Positions 49,991 to 58,402 are shown, numbered from the stretch's first letter. The stretch: 64,000 nucleotides of DNA from JBKBKC01 sp046294265 (GCA_046294265.1 JBKBKC010000009.1:1-64000); one strand, 5' to 3'. Numbers and translations: made by a program. Notes: generated from the letters alone by a model not told the origin.

Positions 49991-51184
49991 TCACGCGAAC
50001 ACATCTGCGATTCGCCGCGCCAGCCGCCGCGCCACCTCGGCCTTGGGCATCCGCGCCCAGACCTCCGCCCCCTCGGCGGTGATCAGGGTCACGGCGTTCT
50101 CGGCCCCGCCCATGATCCCTGTGCCGGGGCTCACGTCATTGGCCACGATCCAGTCGCAGCCCTTGCGCAGCCGTTTCGCGGTGGCATGGGCCAGCACGTC
50201 ATCGGTTTCCGCCGCAAAGCCCACGACCAGCCGGGGGCGCGCGTCCGCCCGCGACAAATCGGCCAGAATATCAGGGTTTTCAACAAGTTGCAGCGATGGC
50301 GGCTGGCCCGACCCGTCCTTCTTCACCTTGCCGCCCGCGGCATTGGCCACCCGCCAGTCGGCCACCGCCGCCGCCATCACCGCCGCATCCGCAGGCATCG
50401 CGGCCAGCACCGCCGCCCGCATCTCGCGCGCCGTCTCCACCGCCACAACCGCCACGCCCGCAGGCGCGGGCACCACCGCAGGCCCGGTCACGAATGTCAC
50501 CCGCGCGCCCAGATCGCGCAGCGATGCGGCAATCGCCGCCCCCTGCGCGCCCGACGACCGGTTGGCGATATATCGAACCGGATCAATGGGTTCATGCGTC
50601 GGCCCCGAGGTCACGACCACATGCCGCCCTGCCAAAGGCCCGCCCCCCAGCGCGGCACCCACGGCCGCCACGATCTCCGCAGGCTCCGCCATCCGCCCCG
50701 GCCCGTACTCACCACAGGCCATCTCGCCCGCATTCGGGCCGACCACCAGCACCCCGTCACCCAGCAGCACGCCCAGATTGCGCCGCGTCGCCGGATGCTC
50801 CCACATCCGCACGTTCATCGCGGGCGCCACCAGCACCCGCTTGTCCGTTGCCAGCAGCAGGGTCGAGGCCAGATCGCCCGCCAGCCCCGTCGCCATCCTG
50901 CCCATCAGATCGGCCGTGCAGGGGGCGACCACCACCAGATCGGCGGCCCGCGAAAGCTGGATATGCCCCAGCTCGGCCTCGGCCCCAAGGTCGAACAGGT
51001 CCTGATGCACGGGTGCCCCGGCAAGGGCCGTCACCGACAGGGGGGTGACGAACTCCGCCCCCGCCCGCGTCAGCACCGGCACGACGGAGGCCCCCGCCTT
51101 TTGCAAAAGACGGATCAATTCCAAGGATTTATAGGCCGCAATCCCGCCGCCGATGATCAGTAGGATGCGCCTGCCCGCCAGCAT
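49991..51184 (-). CDS. coaBC: Phosphopantothenoylcysteine decarboxylase / phosphopantothenate-cysteine ligase
   Basis: This 397-residue bifunctional enzyme acts in coenzyme A synthesis. The CoaC flavoprotein half (1 to about 185) shows LLIIGGGIAAYKSLELIR, VLVAPAMNVRMWEHPAT and the active-site loop EMACGEYGPGRM with its catalytic Cys. The CoaB half (about 186-397) shows VVVTSGPTHEPIDPVRYIANRSSG, MAAAVADWRVA, VKK and NPDIL, then DWIVANDVS. Length and order are standard. It lies immediately upstream of dut, a common alphaproteobacterial arrangement. Confidence 0.96.
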   Translation of the reverse strand: MLAGRRILLIIGGGIAAYKSLELIRLLQKAGASVVPVLTRAGAEFVTPLSVTALAGAPVHQDLFDLGAEAELGHIQLSRAADLVVVAPCTADLMGRMATGLAGDLASTLLLATDKRVLVAPAMNVRMWEHPATRRNLGVLLGDGVLVVGPNAGEMACGEYGPGRMAEPAEIVAAVGAALGGGPLAGRHVVVTSGPTHEPIDPVRYIANRSSGAQGAAIAASLRDLGARVTFVTGPAVVPAPAGVAVVAVETAREMRAAVLAAMPADAAVMAAAVADWRVANAAGGKVKKDGSGQPPSLQLVENPDILADLSRADARPRLVVGFAAETDDVLAHATAKRLRKGCDWIVANDVSPGTGIMGGAENAVTLITAEGAEVWARMPKAEVARRLARRIADVFA

Positions 51185-51247
51185 CTGTGCCCCGCTTTGA
51201 TTGCGGGCAGGCTAGGGCCAAGAGCGCGCCCCTTCAAGGGCCGCCGG

Positions 51248-52126
51248 TCAGGCCAGAAAGTGATGCACCTCGCGCGACTGCGCCTCAAGGCTCTTGCGCA
51301 TCTTGCCGAAGGCTGCGGCCTCCAGCTGGCGCACGCGCTCCTTGGACAGGCCCAGCTCTTCGCCCAGACTTTCCAGCGTGCGCGGCTCTTCGCGCAGTTT
51401 GCGCTCGGTCACGATGAACCGCTCGCGCGGGTTCAGCGACCGCATCGCGGCCACCAGCCAGTTGCGCAACTGCGCCGCGTCATGGCTGGTTTCCACCAGA
51501 TCGGCCGCCTGCGCGCCGTCATCCTCCAGCGCGTCGATCCACTCGCGCCCGTCCTCGTCCGAGGATTGCGTGGCGTTCAGCGAATAGTCGGATCCCGACA
51601 GCCGCCCCTCCATCATCTCCACATCCGTCAGCGGCACGCCCACCTCGATCGCGATCTTCTCGCGCAACTGGTGGCCGTCCAGCACCTCGCCCGCCTGCGC
51701 GGCCTCCCGCTCCAGCTTGGCCTGCACGCGGCGCAGGTTGAAGAACAGCGCCTTCTGGCTCGAGGTGGAGCCGGTGCGCACCATCGACCAGTTGCGCATC
51801 ACATAATCCTGGATGCTGGCCTTGATCCACCACACCGCATAGGTCGAGAAACGCACGCCGCGGTCGGGATCGAACTTGTCGGCGGCCTTCATGAGGCCCA
51901 GCGACGCCTCCTGGATCAGATCATTCATCGGGGCGCCGTAGCGGCGAAACTTCGACGCCATGCTGATCGCCAGCCGCATGTAGGCGGTGATCAGCCGGTG
52001 CAGGGCAGCCTCGTCGCGCTGGTCGCGCCAGGCGTAGGCCAGTCGCAGTTCGGTCTCTGCGTCCAGCAATTCCGCCTTCATCGCTTGGCGGGACATGGTT
52101 TGATCGTTATAGCCGTCGAGTGCCAT
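51248..52126 (-). CDS. rpoH2: RNA polymerase sigma factor RpoH2 (heat-shock/singlet-oxygen type)
   Basis: This 292-residue sigma-32-type factor has region 2 with ITAYMRLAISMASKFRRYG, DLIQEASLGLMKAADKFDPD and FSTYAVWWIKASIQDYVMRN. The RpoH box sits around FFNLRRVQAKLE. Region 4 has LNPRERFIVTERKL and LGLSKERVRQLEAAAFGKMR. The N-terminus MALDGYNDQTMSRQAMKAELL matches what I recall of RpoHII of Rhodobacter sphaeroides, which drives the RpoE-dependent response to singlet oxygen; it is unlike RpoHI. The upstream region contains an RpoE-like promoter (52161-52186). The start has AGGGG 6 bases upstream. Confidence 0.9.
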   Translation of the reverse strand: MALDGYNDQTMSRQAMKAELLDAETELRLAYAWRDQRDEAALHRLITAYMRLAISMASKFRRYGAPMNDLIQEASLGLMKAADKFDPDRGVRFSTYAVWWIKASIQDYVMRNWSMVRTGSTSSQKALFFNLRRVQAKLEREAAQAGEVLDGHQLREKIAIEVGVPLTDVEMMEGRLSGSDYSLNATQSSDEDGREWIDALEDDGAQAADLVETSHDAAQLRNWLVAAMRSLNPRERFIVTERKLREEPRTLESLGEELGLSKERVRQLEAAAFGKMRKSLEAQSREVHHFLA

Positions 52127-52160
52127 GACTTACCCCTGTCTGTCTTGCTTTTGGGGTGGA

Positions 52161-52186
52161 TACGCGGGGGCTTTGTGACCGGATCA
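52161..52186 (-). promoter_or_regulatory. RpoE-type (ECF) promoter for rpoH2
   Basis: On the minus strand TGATC (52186-52182) is separated by 19 bases from TA (52162-52161). This fits the TGATC-N18/19-TA pattern of RpoE promoters in Rhodobacter. It would give a leader of about 28 bases before the rpoH2 ATG. The -35 lies inside the beginning of the divergent cobU gene. Confidence 0.72.
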
Positions 52187-52735
52187 AAACAAATCGGCGG
52201 AAATCGGCTGCCTGCCTTGACCTTGGTGATCGGCGGCGCGCGGTCGGGAAAATCCGTTCTGGCAGAACGGCTTGTGCTGGAAAGCGGGCGGGTGCCCGTC
52301 TATCTGGCCACGGCCGAGGCGCATGACGACGAAATGCGCGCGCGCATCGCCGAGCATCGCCGCCGCCGCGTCGGCTGGCAGATGGTGGAGGCGCCGCGCC
52401 AGTTGGCCGGGCCGCTGACCGCGGCTGCGCCGGGGTCGGCGGTGCTTTTGGATTGCGCCACGATGTGGCTGTCGAACGTGATGCTGGCGGGGGCCGACAT
52501 CGCGGCCGAGGAGGACCGGCTGATGTCGGCGCTGGCGCGCTGCGCCGCCCCGGTGGTGGTGGTGACCAATGAGGTGGGCCTGTCCATCGTGCCCGAGAAC
52601 AAGCTCGCGCGCGCGTTTCGCGACGCGCAGGGCCGGCTGAACCAGCGGCTCGCGGCCGAGGCGGGGCTGGTGGTGGCGGTCTGGGCGGGGCTGCCCCTGG
52701 TCCTGAAGGGCGCGATGCCCGCGGGGGCCGCGTGA
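52175..52735 (+). CDS. cobU: Adenosylcobinamide kinase / adenosylcobinamide-phosphate guanylyltransferase
   Basis: This bifunctional enzyme of cobalamin nucleotide-loop assembly has 186 residues. Walker A is LVIGGARSGKSVLAE; VYLATAEAHDDEMRARIAEHRRRR carries the guanylylation His region; LLDCATMWLSN and VVVVTNEVGLSIVPENKLARAFRD are further CobU signatures. I start at GTG 52175 because GGGGG lies 4 bases upstream; there is no ATG before the P-loop. The divergent rpoH2 promoter overlaps this start. Its stop overlaps the phosphatase start by GTGA. Confidence 0.92.
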   Translation: MTGSKQIGGNRLPALTLVIGGARSGKSVLAERLVLESGRVPVYLATAEAHDDEMRARIAEHRRRRVGWQMVEAPRQLAGPLTAAAPGSAVLLDCATMWLSNVMLAGADIAAEEDRLMSALARCAAPVVVVTNEVGLSIVPENKLARAFRDAQGRLNQRLAAEAGLVVAVWAGLPLVLKGAMPAGAA

Positions 52736-53298
52736 CGCGGTTCTGGTGGGTGCGCCACGGCCCGACCCATGCCCGCACCATGACCGGCTGGACCGACCTG
52801 CCCGCCGACCTCTCGGACACCGCGCGGCTGGCGCGGCTGGCGGCGCTGCTGCCGCCCGATGCGCCCATGATCTCCTCCGACCTCAGCCGCGCGGTCGCGA
52901 CTGCAGACGCGATCCGGGGCGCCCGGCCCCGCCTGCCCCACGATCCGCGCCTGCGCGAGATCCATTTCGGGGCCTGGGAGGGGCTGACCGCCGCCGAAGT
53001 CTCGGCCCGCGACCCCGCCCTGTCGCGCGCCTTCTGGGAGGGGGCGCCGGTGGCCGCCCCGCAGGGCGAGGGCTGGCCCGACCTGGTGGCCCGCATCGCC
53101 GCCGCCATGGCCGATCTGCCGCGCGTCCCCGACGTGGTCGTCGTGGCGCATTTCGGTGCGATCCTGTCGGCGCTGCATGTGGCGGGGGCGGGCGGCATCG
53201 CGCAACTGTTCGCACAGCCCATCGACAACCTGTCGCTGACCGAGGTGGCGCGGGGGCCGGAAGGCTGGAGCATCGGGCGGATCAATCACGCGGCGTGA
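52732..53298 (+). CDS. Histidine phosphatase, alpha-ribazole phosphatase (CobC)-like
   Basis: This 188-residue protein of the phosphoglycerate-mutase-like superfamily has FWWVRHGPTHARTMTGWTD (RHG catalytic motif), SSDLSRAVATADAI, LREIHFGAWEGLT and the second catalytic His in VVVVAHFGAILSAL. Coupled to cobU by a GTGA overlap, it is probably the phosphatase that dephosphorylates alpha-ribazole phosphate or adenosylcobalamin phosphate in B12 synthesis. The superfamily is broad, so the assignment depends on the neighbour. Confidence 0.85.
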   Translation: MTRFWWVRHGPTHARTMTGWTDLPADLSDTARLARLAALLPPDAPMISSDLSRAVATADAIRGARPRLPHDPRLREIHFGAWEGLTAAEVSARDPALSRAFWEGAPVAAPQGEGWPDLVARIAAAMADLPRVPDVVVVAHFGAILSALHVAGAGGIAQLFAQPIDNLSLTEVARGPEGWSIGRINHAA

Positions 53299-53370
53299 TG
53301 CCGGGGCGAAGGATATGTCATTGGTCACGGGCGCGCCGGTATGGGACCGTGGCACCGGGCCCAAACCGCG

Positions 53371-53406
53371 GGTGCCTTCGGCGGGGATATTTGGACCATC
53401 GGGAAA
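53371..53406. repeat. AAATATCCC intergenic element, copy 9, inverted
   Basis: Minus-strand reading TTCCCGATGGTCCAAATATC continues CCCGCCGAAGGC. This matches copy 1 (5281-5305) with one mismatch in the first 20 bases. It lies 24 bases upstream of the GST start, in its probable leader. Confidence 0.65.
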
Positions 53407-53429
53407 TGCGAAATGGTTGGGGGATGGCG

Positions 53430-54305
53430 ATGGACGGCTATACGCTTGCGATCGGAGACCGCGCCTATTCCAGCTGGTCCTTGCGCGGCTGGCTGGCGTT
53501 CGACGCCTTCGGGGTGGCGGTGGCGCTGCGCCGCGCGCGGCTTTACAGCGATGAGTTGCCCGCGCTGCTGGCCGATTTCGCGCCAGCCCGCACGGTGCCC
53601 GCGCTGCGCACGCCCGAGGGCGTGGTGGTGATGGACAGCCTTGCCATCGCCGAGGAACTTGCCAGCCGCCACCCGCGCGCCGGGCATTGGCCGGAAGAGC
53701 CGCGCGCGCGGGCGGTGGCCCGGTCGCTGGCGGCAGAGATGCATGCCGGTTTCGCGGCGTTGCGCAGCCATTGCCCGATGAACCTGCGCGTAAGCTATGA
53801 AGGCTGCGATCCGCCCGAGGCGGTGCTGGCAGATCTGGCGCGGCTGGAGGCGATCTGGGCCTGGGCGCGGGGGCAGACCGGGGCGACGGGGCCCTGGCTT
53901 TGTGGCGCCTACAGCGTGGCGGATGCGGTCTTTGCCCCCGTGGCCAGCCGGATTGCGACCTACAACCTGCCCGTGGGACCCGAGGCGATGGCCTATGTGA
54001 CGGCGCATCTGGCGCATCCGTCGTTCCGCCGCTGGCGCGCGATGGGGCTGGTCGATGGGCCGGATCAGCCGTTTTACCGGCGCGCCTATCCGCTCAGGGC
54101 CTGGCCCGGCCCCGCGCCCCTGCCCGCCCAGACGGTGCAGGGGACCGGGGCCGAAAACACGGCCTGCCCCTATTCCGGGCAGGCGGTGACCCATGTGCTG
54201 GAGCTGGGCGGGCGCCGTTTCGGCTTTTGCAACGCCTTTTGCCGGGACAAGACCGTGGCGGACCCCGAAGCCTGGCCCGCCTTCATGGCCCTTTACCGTT
54301 CGTAA
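53430..54305 (+). CDS. Glutathione S-transferase with a C-terminal Cys-rich module
   Basis: The first 230 residues of this 291-residue protein form a GST: thioredoxin-like N-domain (RAYSSWSLRGWLAFDAFG, TVPALRTPEGVVVMDSLAIAEEL) and helical C-domain (GPWLCGAYSVADAVFAPVASR). The RAYSSWS segment carries likely catalytic Ser residues. Residues about 243-291 form an extra tail with Cys246 in NTACPYSGQAVTH and Cys267/Cys271 in RFGFCNAFCRDK, resembling a small YHS/TRASH-like metal-binding unit. GGGGG lies 6 bases before the ATG at 53430; ATG 53424 would add two residues. Confidence 0.85.
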   Translation: MDGYTLAIGDRAYSSWSLRGWLAFDAFGVAVALRRARLYSDELPALLADFAPARTVPALRTPEGVVVMDSLAIAEELASRHPRAGHWPEEPRARAVARSLAAEMHAGFAALRSHCPMNLRVSYEGCDPPEAVLADLARLEAIWAWARGQTGATGPWLCGAYSVADAVFAPVASRIATYNLPVGPEAMAYVTAHLAHPSFRRWRAMGLVDGPDQPFYRRAYPLRAWPGPAPLPAQTVQGTGAENTACPYSGQAVTHVLELGGRRFGFCNAFCRDKTVADPEAWPAFMALYRS

Positions 54306-54350
54306 ACCATTCCCCTCTAAGCCGTTAACGAAGATGAACGGGGGCAGGCT

Positions 54351-55862
54351 ATGGTCGCGCGGGCGCATACGGTGGCCTTCGAGGGGGTCGAGGCGCGGCT
54401 GGTCGAGGTGCAATGCGCCGTTTCGGCCGGGATGCCCGCCTTCGCCATCGTGGGCCTGCCCGACAAGGCCGTGAGCGAGGCGCGCGAGCGGGTGCGGGCG
54501 GCGCTGTCGGCCATGTCCATCGCGCTGCCGTCCAAGCGGATCACGGTGAACCTCGCCCCCGCCGACCTGCCCAAGGAGGGGTCGCATTTCGACCTGCCGA
54601 TCGCGCTGTCGCTGCTGGCGGCCCTCGGGATCATTCCGGCGGATGAGGTGGAGGGGGTAGTGGCCCTCGGAGAGCTGTCCCTCGACGGCCGCATCCTGCC
54701 CGTGGCGGGGGCGCTGCCCGCCGCGATGGCCGCGGCCGAGGCGGACCGGTCGCTCCTCTGCCCCCGCGCCTGCGGGGCCGAGGCGGCCTGGGTGGGCGCC
54801 TGCCAGGTGCTCGCGGCGGCGACGCTGGACGAGGTGGTGCGCCACTACACCGGGCAGGCGGCGATTGCGCCAGCCGAGGCGGGCGAGGCGGTGTCCGCTG
54901 CGCCGGGCCGCGACTTGGCGGATGTCAAGGGCCAGGAACGCGCCAAGCGCGCGCTGGAGATCGCGGCGGCGGGGCGGCATCACCTGCTCCTGGTGGGGCC
55001 GCCGGGGTCGGGCAAGTCGATGCTGGCGGCGCGTCTGCCGGGCATCCTTCCGCCGCTGTCGGCGATAGAGGCGCTGGAAACCTCGATGATCCATTCGCTG
55101 GCGGGGCTGATGGGAGAGGGCGGCATCAGCCGCGAGCGGCCCTTCTGCGAGCCGCACCATACCGCCTCGATGGCGGCCATCGTGGGGGGCGGCAAGGGGG
55201 CCAAACCGGGCCAGATCAGCCTTGCGCACAACGGCGTCCTCTTCATGGACGAATTTCCCGAATTTCCCCGCGCCGTGCTGGAAACCCTGCGCCAGCCCAT
55301 CGAGACGGGCGAGGTCGTGGTGGCCCGCGCCAATGCGCATGTGCGCTATCCCTGCCGGTTCCTGCTGGTCGCGGCGGCCAACCCCTGCCGCTGCGGACAC
55401 ATGACCGACCCGGCGCGCGCCTGTGCCCGGGTGCCCGCCTGCGGGGCGGATTACCTTGGCCGCATCTCCGGCCCGCTGATGGACCGGTTCGACCTGCGGG
55501 TGGAGGTGCCGCCCGTCGCCTGGCGCGACCTCGACCTGCCGGGCGCGGGCGAGGCCTCGGCCACCATCGCCGCCCGCGTGTCCCGCGCCCGCGCGCGCCA
55601 GAACCGCCGCTATGCCGAGGTGGCCGAGGTGCGGGTGAACGCCGAGGCCGAGGGGCGGCTCCTCGAAGAGATCGCCAGCCCCGACGCCGAGGGGCATGAC
55701 CTGCTGGCCCGTGCGGCGGACCGGTTCGGACTGACCGCGCGCGGCTATCACCGCGTGCTGCGCGTGGCGCGCACGATTGCCGATCTTGACGGTGCGGAGG
55801 GCGTGCGCATGCCCCATGTGGCCGAAGCGATCGGATACCGGCTCAGCTTTGCGGCGGGGTAA
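54351..55862 (+). CDS. comM: YifB/ComM family Mg-chelatase-like AAA+ ATPase
   Basis: This 503-residue protein has an N-terminal ChlI-like (LonC-fold) domain (about 20-140, FAIVGLPDKAVSEARERV, DLPIALSLLAALG) and an AAA+ core with Walker A LVGPPGSGKSMLA, Walker B VLFMDEFPEF and LVAAANPCRCG. A C-terminal Mg-chelatase domain ends the protein. ComM is a hexameric helicase that promotes branch migration during natural transformation in Vibrio; a similar DNA recombination role is expected here. Four Cys in ANPCRCG and ARACARVPACG may bind zinc. It is convergent with gshB across 21 bases. Confidence 0.93.
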   Translation: MVARAHTVAFEGVEARLVEVQCAVSAGMPAFAIVGLPDKAVSEARERVRAALSAMSIALPSKRITVNLAPADLPKEGSHFDLPIALSLLAALGIIPADEVEGVVALGELSLDGRILPVAGALPAAMAAAEADRSLLCPRACGAEAAWVGACQVLAAATLDEVVRHYTGQAAIAPAEAGEAVSAAPGRDLADVKGQERAKRALEIAAAGRHHLLLVGPPGSGKSMLAARLPGILPPLSAIEALETSMIHSLAGLMGEGGISRERPFCEPHHTASMAAIVGGGKGAKPGQISLAHNGVLFMDEFPEFPRAVLETLRQPIETGEVVVARANAHVRYPCRFLLVAAANPCRCGHMTDPARACARVPACGADYLGRISGPLMDRFDLRVEVPPVAWRDLDLPGAGEASATIAARVSRARARQNRRYAEVAEVRVNAEAEGRLLEEIASPDAEGHDLLARAADRFGLTARGYHRVLRVARTIADLDGAEGVRMPHVAEAIGYRLSFAAG

Positions 55863-55883
55863 GAAGGACGCTGAGCGGCAGGA

Positions 55884-56828
55884 TCAGCCCGCGCGCCGCG
55901 CCTCGATAGCCTCCCAGATCAGCGCACTGGCGTTTGTGCCGTCGAATCGCTCCAGCTCCTGCAAACCGGTGGGCGAGGTCACGTTGATCTCGGTCAGCCA
56001 GTCACCGATGACGTCGATGCCCACAAACACCTGCCCCTTGTCGCGCAACATCGGCCCGATGACCTCGCAGATGTGCCGGTCACGCTCGGTCAGTTCGACA
56101 GGCTCAGCCCGCCCCCCTGCATGCAGGTTCGACCGCGTCTCGCCTGCCTGCGGCACGCGGTTGATCGCCCCCACCGCCTCGCCGTTCACCAGAATCACGC
56201 GCTTGTCGCCCTTCACCACGTCGGGCACATATTTCTGCACGATCAGCGGCTCGCGGTTGATCCCGGTGAACAGCTCATGCAACGAGGCGAGGTTGCGGTC
56301 ATTCGGGTCCAGCCGGAACACTCCGGCCCCGCCGTTGCCATAGAGCGGCTTGAGGATGACATCGCCATGGACCGCGCGGAACGCCCGGATCGCCCCAAGG
56401 TCCCGCGCAATCAACGTCGGCGGTGTGAGGTCGGGAAACCGCAGCACCAACAGTTTTTCCGGCGAGTTGCGCACCCAGAACGGATCGTTCACCACCAGCG
56501 TCCGCGGATGGATCATCTCCAGGATATGCGTGGTGGTGATGTATCCCATGTCGAAAGGCGGGTCCTGGCGCAGCCACACCACATCGTAATCGGACAGATC
56601 GACCTCCTCCTCCGGCCCGAAGCGCACATGGTCCCCCTGCACGCGCTGCAACTCGACCGGCCAACCCCTTGCGAGCACCCGGCCTTCGCGGAACGAAAGC
56701 CTGTCGGGCGTGTAATGAAACAGCCCATGCCCCCGCGCCTGCGCTTCCATCCCGATGCGAAACGTGCTGTCCGCCTCGATGTTGACCGACCCGATCGGGT
56801 CCATCTGCAAGGCAACCTTCAGACCCAT
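55884..56828 (-). CDS. gshB: Glutathione synthetase
   Basis: GshB adds glycine to gamma-glutamylcysteine using ATP. This 314-residue ATP-grasp enzyme has VALQMDPIGSVNIEADSTF (family opening), VWLRQDPPFDMGYITTTHIL, DVILKPLYGNGGAGVFRL (ATP-grasp loop), VKGDKRVILVNGEAVGAINR and IDVIGDWLTEINVTSPTGLQ (metal binding). Length is standard. The start at 56828 has GGAGGG 4 bases upstream; a longer frame reaches 56867. It follows yraN on the same strand. Confidence 0.97.
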   Translation of the reverse strand: MGLKVALQMDPIGSVNIEADSTFRIGMEAQARGHGLFHYTPDRLSFREGRVLARGWPVELQRVQGDHVRFGPEEEVDLSDYDVVWLRQDPPFDMGYITTTHILEMIHPRTLVVNDPFWVRNSPEKLLVLRFPDLTPPTLIARDLGAIRAFRAVHGDVILKPLYGNGGAGVFRLDPNDRNLASLHELFTGINREPLIVQKYVPDVVKGDKRVILVNGEAVGAINRVPQAGETRSNLHAGGRAEPVELTERDRHICEVIGPMLRDKGQVFVGIDVIGDWLTEINVTSPTGLQELERFDGTNASALIWEAIEARRAG

Positions 56829-56891
56829 CGCACCCTCCGCGCCATCTGCATGGGCTGCATGCCCCACGGGGGCGGCGGATGCAAGGAAGGC

Positions 56892-57245
56892 TCAGGCGGC
56901 GAAGGCGTTCTCGACGATCTCGATGGCCCCGCGGCCATCGACCAGCGCCACGTCGAACCGCATCGGCGTGAGCTGTCCGGCAGGCTCCCCTGCCAGAAAC
57001 ATCGCGGCGGTCTGGCAGAGCCGGTCCATCTGACGCCGCCCCAATCGTTCGGCGGCCAGCGCGTGGGTCTCGGCCCTCTTGACCTCGATGAAGATCACTT
57101 CCGCCCCGTCGCGCGCGATCAGGTCGATCTCGCCACCCGCGCTGCGCCAGCGCCGCGCCGCGATCTGGCGCCCGGACCGGTCATATACCCGCGCCACGGC
57201 CTCTTCCGCCGCCAGACCGGACAGATGCGATACAAGACCCGTCAT
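56892..57245 (-). CDS. yraN: YraN family (UPF0102) nuclease-fold protein
   Basis: At 117 residues this is the usual YraN size. The restriction-endonuclease-like core is visible as AARRWRSAGGEIDLIARDG followed by VIFIEVKRAETHALA, that is the E-x-D-x(n)-E-x-K pattern of nuclease active sites. Biological function is not established; it may act on branched DNA or on DNA uptake. Its start overlaps the rsmI stop by ATGA, so it is coupled to rsmI. Confidence 0.9.
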   Translation of the reverse strand: MTGLVSHLSGLAAEEAVARVYDRSGRQIAARRWRSAGGEIDLIARDGAEVIFIEVKRAETHALAAERLGRRQMDRLCQTAAMFLAGEPAGQLTPMRFDVALVDGRGAIEIVENAFAA

Positions 57246-58288
57246 TCCTCCTCCTTCCGCGCGGCATCCGCCATGCGTAGCGCCATCTGATACACCTCGC
57301 GGCGCGGCATCCCCAGACGCCCCGCCACAGCATCCGCTGCGTCCCGAAGTGACCTTCCGGGCATCGCCGCCGCGAGTGCGGTCTCCACGTCACCCGCGGT
57401 TGCGACCACGAGCGCGCCCCGATCGACGACCACAACGATCTCGCCTTTCGGCGCCGCACCAGCGAACGCCGACTGCAGCTTCGCGAGCGGCCCTCGCAGC
57501 ACCGTTTCAAATCGTTTCGTGAGTTCCCGGCACACCGCCGCCTGTCTTTCACCTCCCAAGCATTGCACCAGGTCCCCTAACGTTCGGTGAATCCGTTTGG
57601 GCGATTCGAACAGGACGAGCGTCGCGGGCACGCCCGCGAGGTCGCGCAGGAAGGTCAGGCGTGCGGCCTGCGTCGGCGGCGGGAATCCGGCAAAAAGGAA
57701 CCGGTCGGTCGGAAGCCCGGCGACGGTCAACGCGGCCAGCACGGCCGAGGGGCCGGGCGCCGACAGCACCCGATGCCCCTCGGCGATGGCAGCACGCGCG
57801 AGTTGGAACCCCGGGTCGGCGACCAGCGGCGTGCCCGCCTCCGAGGCATAGGCGACCGACCGCCCCTCGGCCAGGGCCGCCAGCAGGCGTGGACGGGCCA
57901 CCGCGCCATTGTGGTCGTGATAGGCGACGAGACCGCGGCCGTTCAGGGGGATGCCGTGGATCTCCATGAGATGGCGCAGGGTGCGCGTGTCCTCCGCCGC
58001 CAGCACCTCGGCCGAGGCGAGGATGTCGAGCGCGCGCAGGGTGATGTCGCGCGCAGCACCTATCGGCGTGGCCAGTATGTAAAGGCCGGGGTCGAGCCGG
58101 ACCCGCCGCGCGGGCGGGGCCGGTGCAAGGCTGCCAGGTGGCAGCGGGGCCACAGCGGCGGGGGCTTTGTCGCCGAGGGCGTGGTTCCCCGGCCCATCCC
58201 CGTCGTGACCATCCTCGTAGGGGCCATTCCCGTCTGGGCCATTCCCGTCTGGGCCGGTCTCATTGGGTGCGGTCGGGTCGTCGGGCAT
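57242..58288 (-). CDS. rsmI: 16S rRNA (cytidine(1402)-2'-O)-methyltransferase
   Basis: RsmI methylates the 2'-hydroxyl of C1402 in the decoding centre of 16S rRNA, using SAM. The conserved tetrapyrrole-methylase-fold enzyme starts about residue 67: GLYILATPIGAARDITLRAL, VLAAEDTRTLRHLM, VAYASEAGTPLVADPG, VLSAPGPSAVLAAL and FAGFPPP. The first 65 residues are an Asp/Gly/Pro/Asn-rich extension with a short tandem repeat, absent from E. coli RsmI. CAGGAG lies 8 bases upstream of the ATG, which supports the long start. It is divergent from the LppC-like gene. Confidence 0.92.
   Translation of the reverse strand: MPDDPTAPNETGPDGNGPDGNGPYEDGHDGDGPGNHALGDKAPAAVAPLPPGSLAPAPPARRVRLDPGLYILATPIGAARDITLRALDILASAEVLAAEDTRTLRHLMEIHGIPLNGRGLVAYHDHNGAVARPRLLAALAEGRSVAYASEAGTPLVADPGFQLARAAIAEGHRVLSAPGPSAVLAALTVAGLPTDRFLFAGFPPPTQAARLTFLRDLAGVPATLVLFESPKRIHRTLGDLVQCLGGERQAAVCRELTKRFETVLRGPLAKLQSAFAGAAPKGEIVVVVDRGALVVATAGDVETALAAAMPGRSLRDAADAVAGRLGMPRREVYQMALRMADAARKEEE
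58221..58250. repeat. Tandem 15-bp repeat in the 5' end of rsmI
   Basis: GGGCCATTCCCGTCT occurs twice in tandem (58221-58235 and 58236-58250), followed by a partial copy. It encodes DGNGP units in the rsmI N-terminal extension on the minus strand. A 15-bp unit keeps the reading frame when copy number changes. Confidence 0.8.
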
Positions 58289-58402
58289 CGGCGAGGCTCC
58301 TGAGGCGGTCCAAGGCGCATGCGCGTCGGGCCAAGTTTACATCGCGGCAGGATCGTCCTAGTGTTGCCGCAATCACAATCCGTATCGTCACGAGGTCCCT
58401 GC

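Noticed and set aside
48336..51005. An 889-codon plus-strand open frame
   Set aside because: It runs antisense to moeB, dut and coaBC, whose protein motifs are unmistakable.
53325..55817. An 830-codon minus-strand open frame
   Set aside because: It is antisense to the GST and comM genes and has no recognisable domain.
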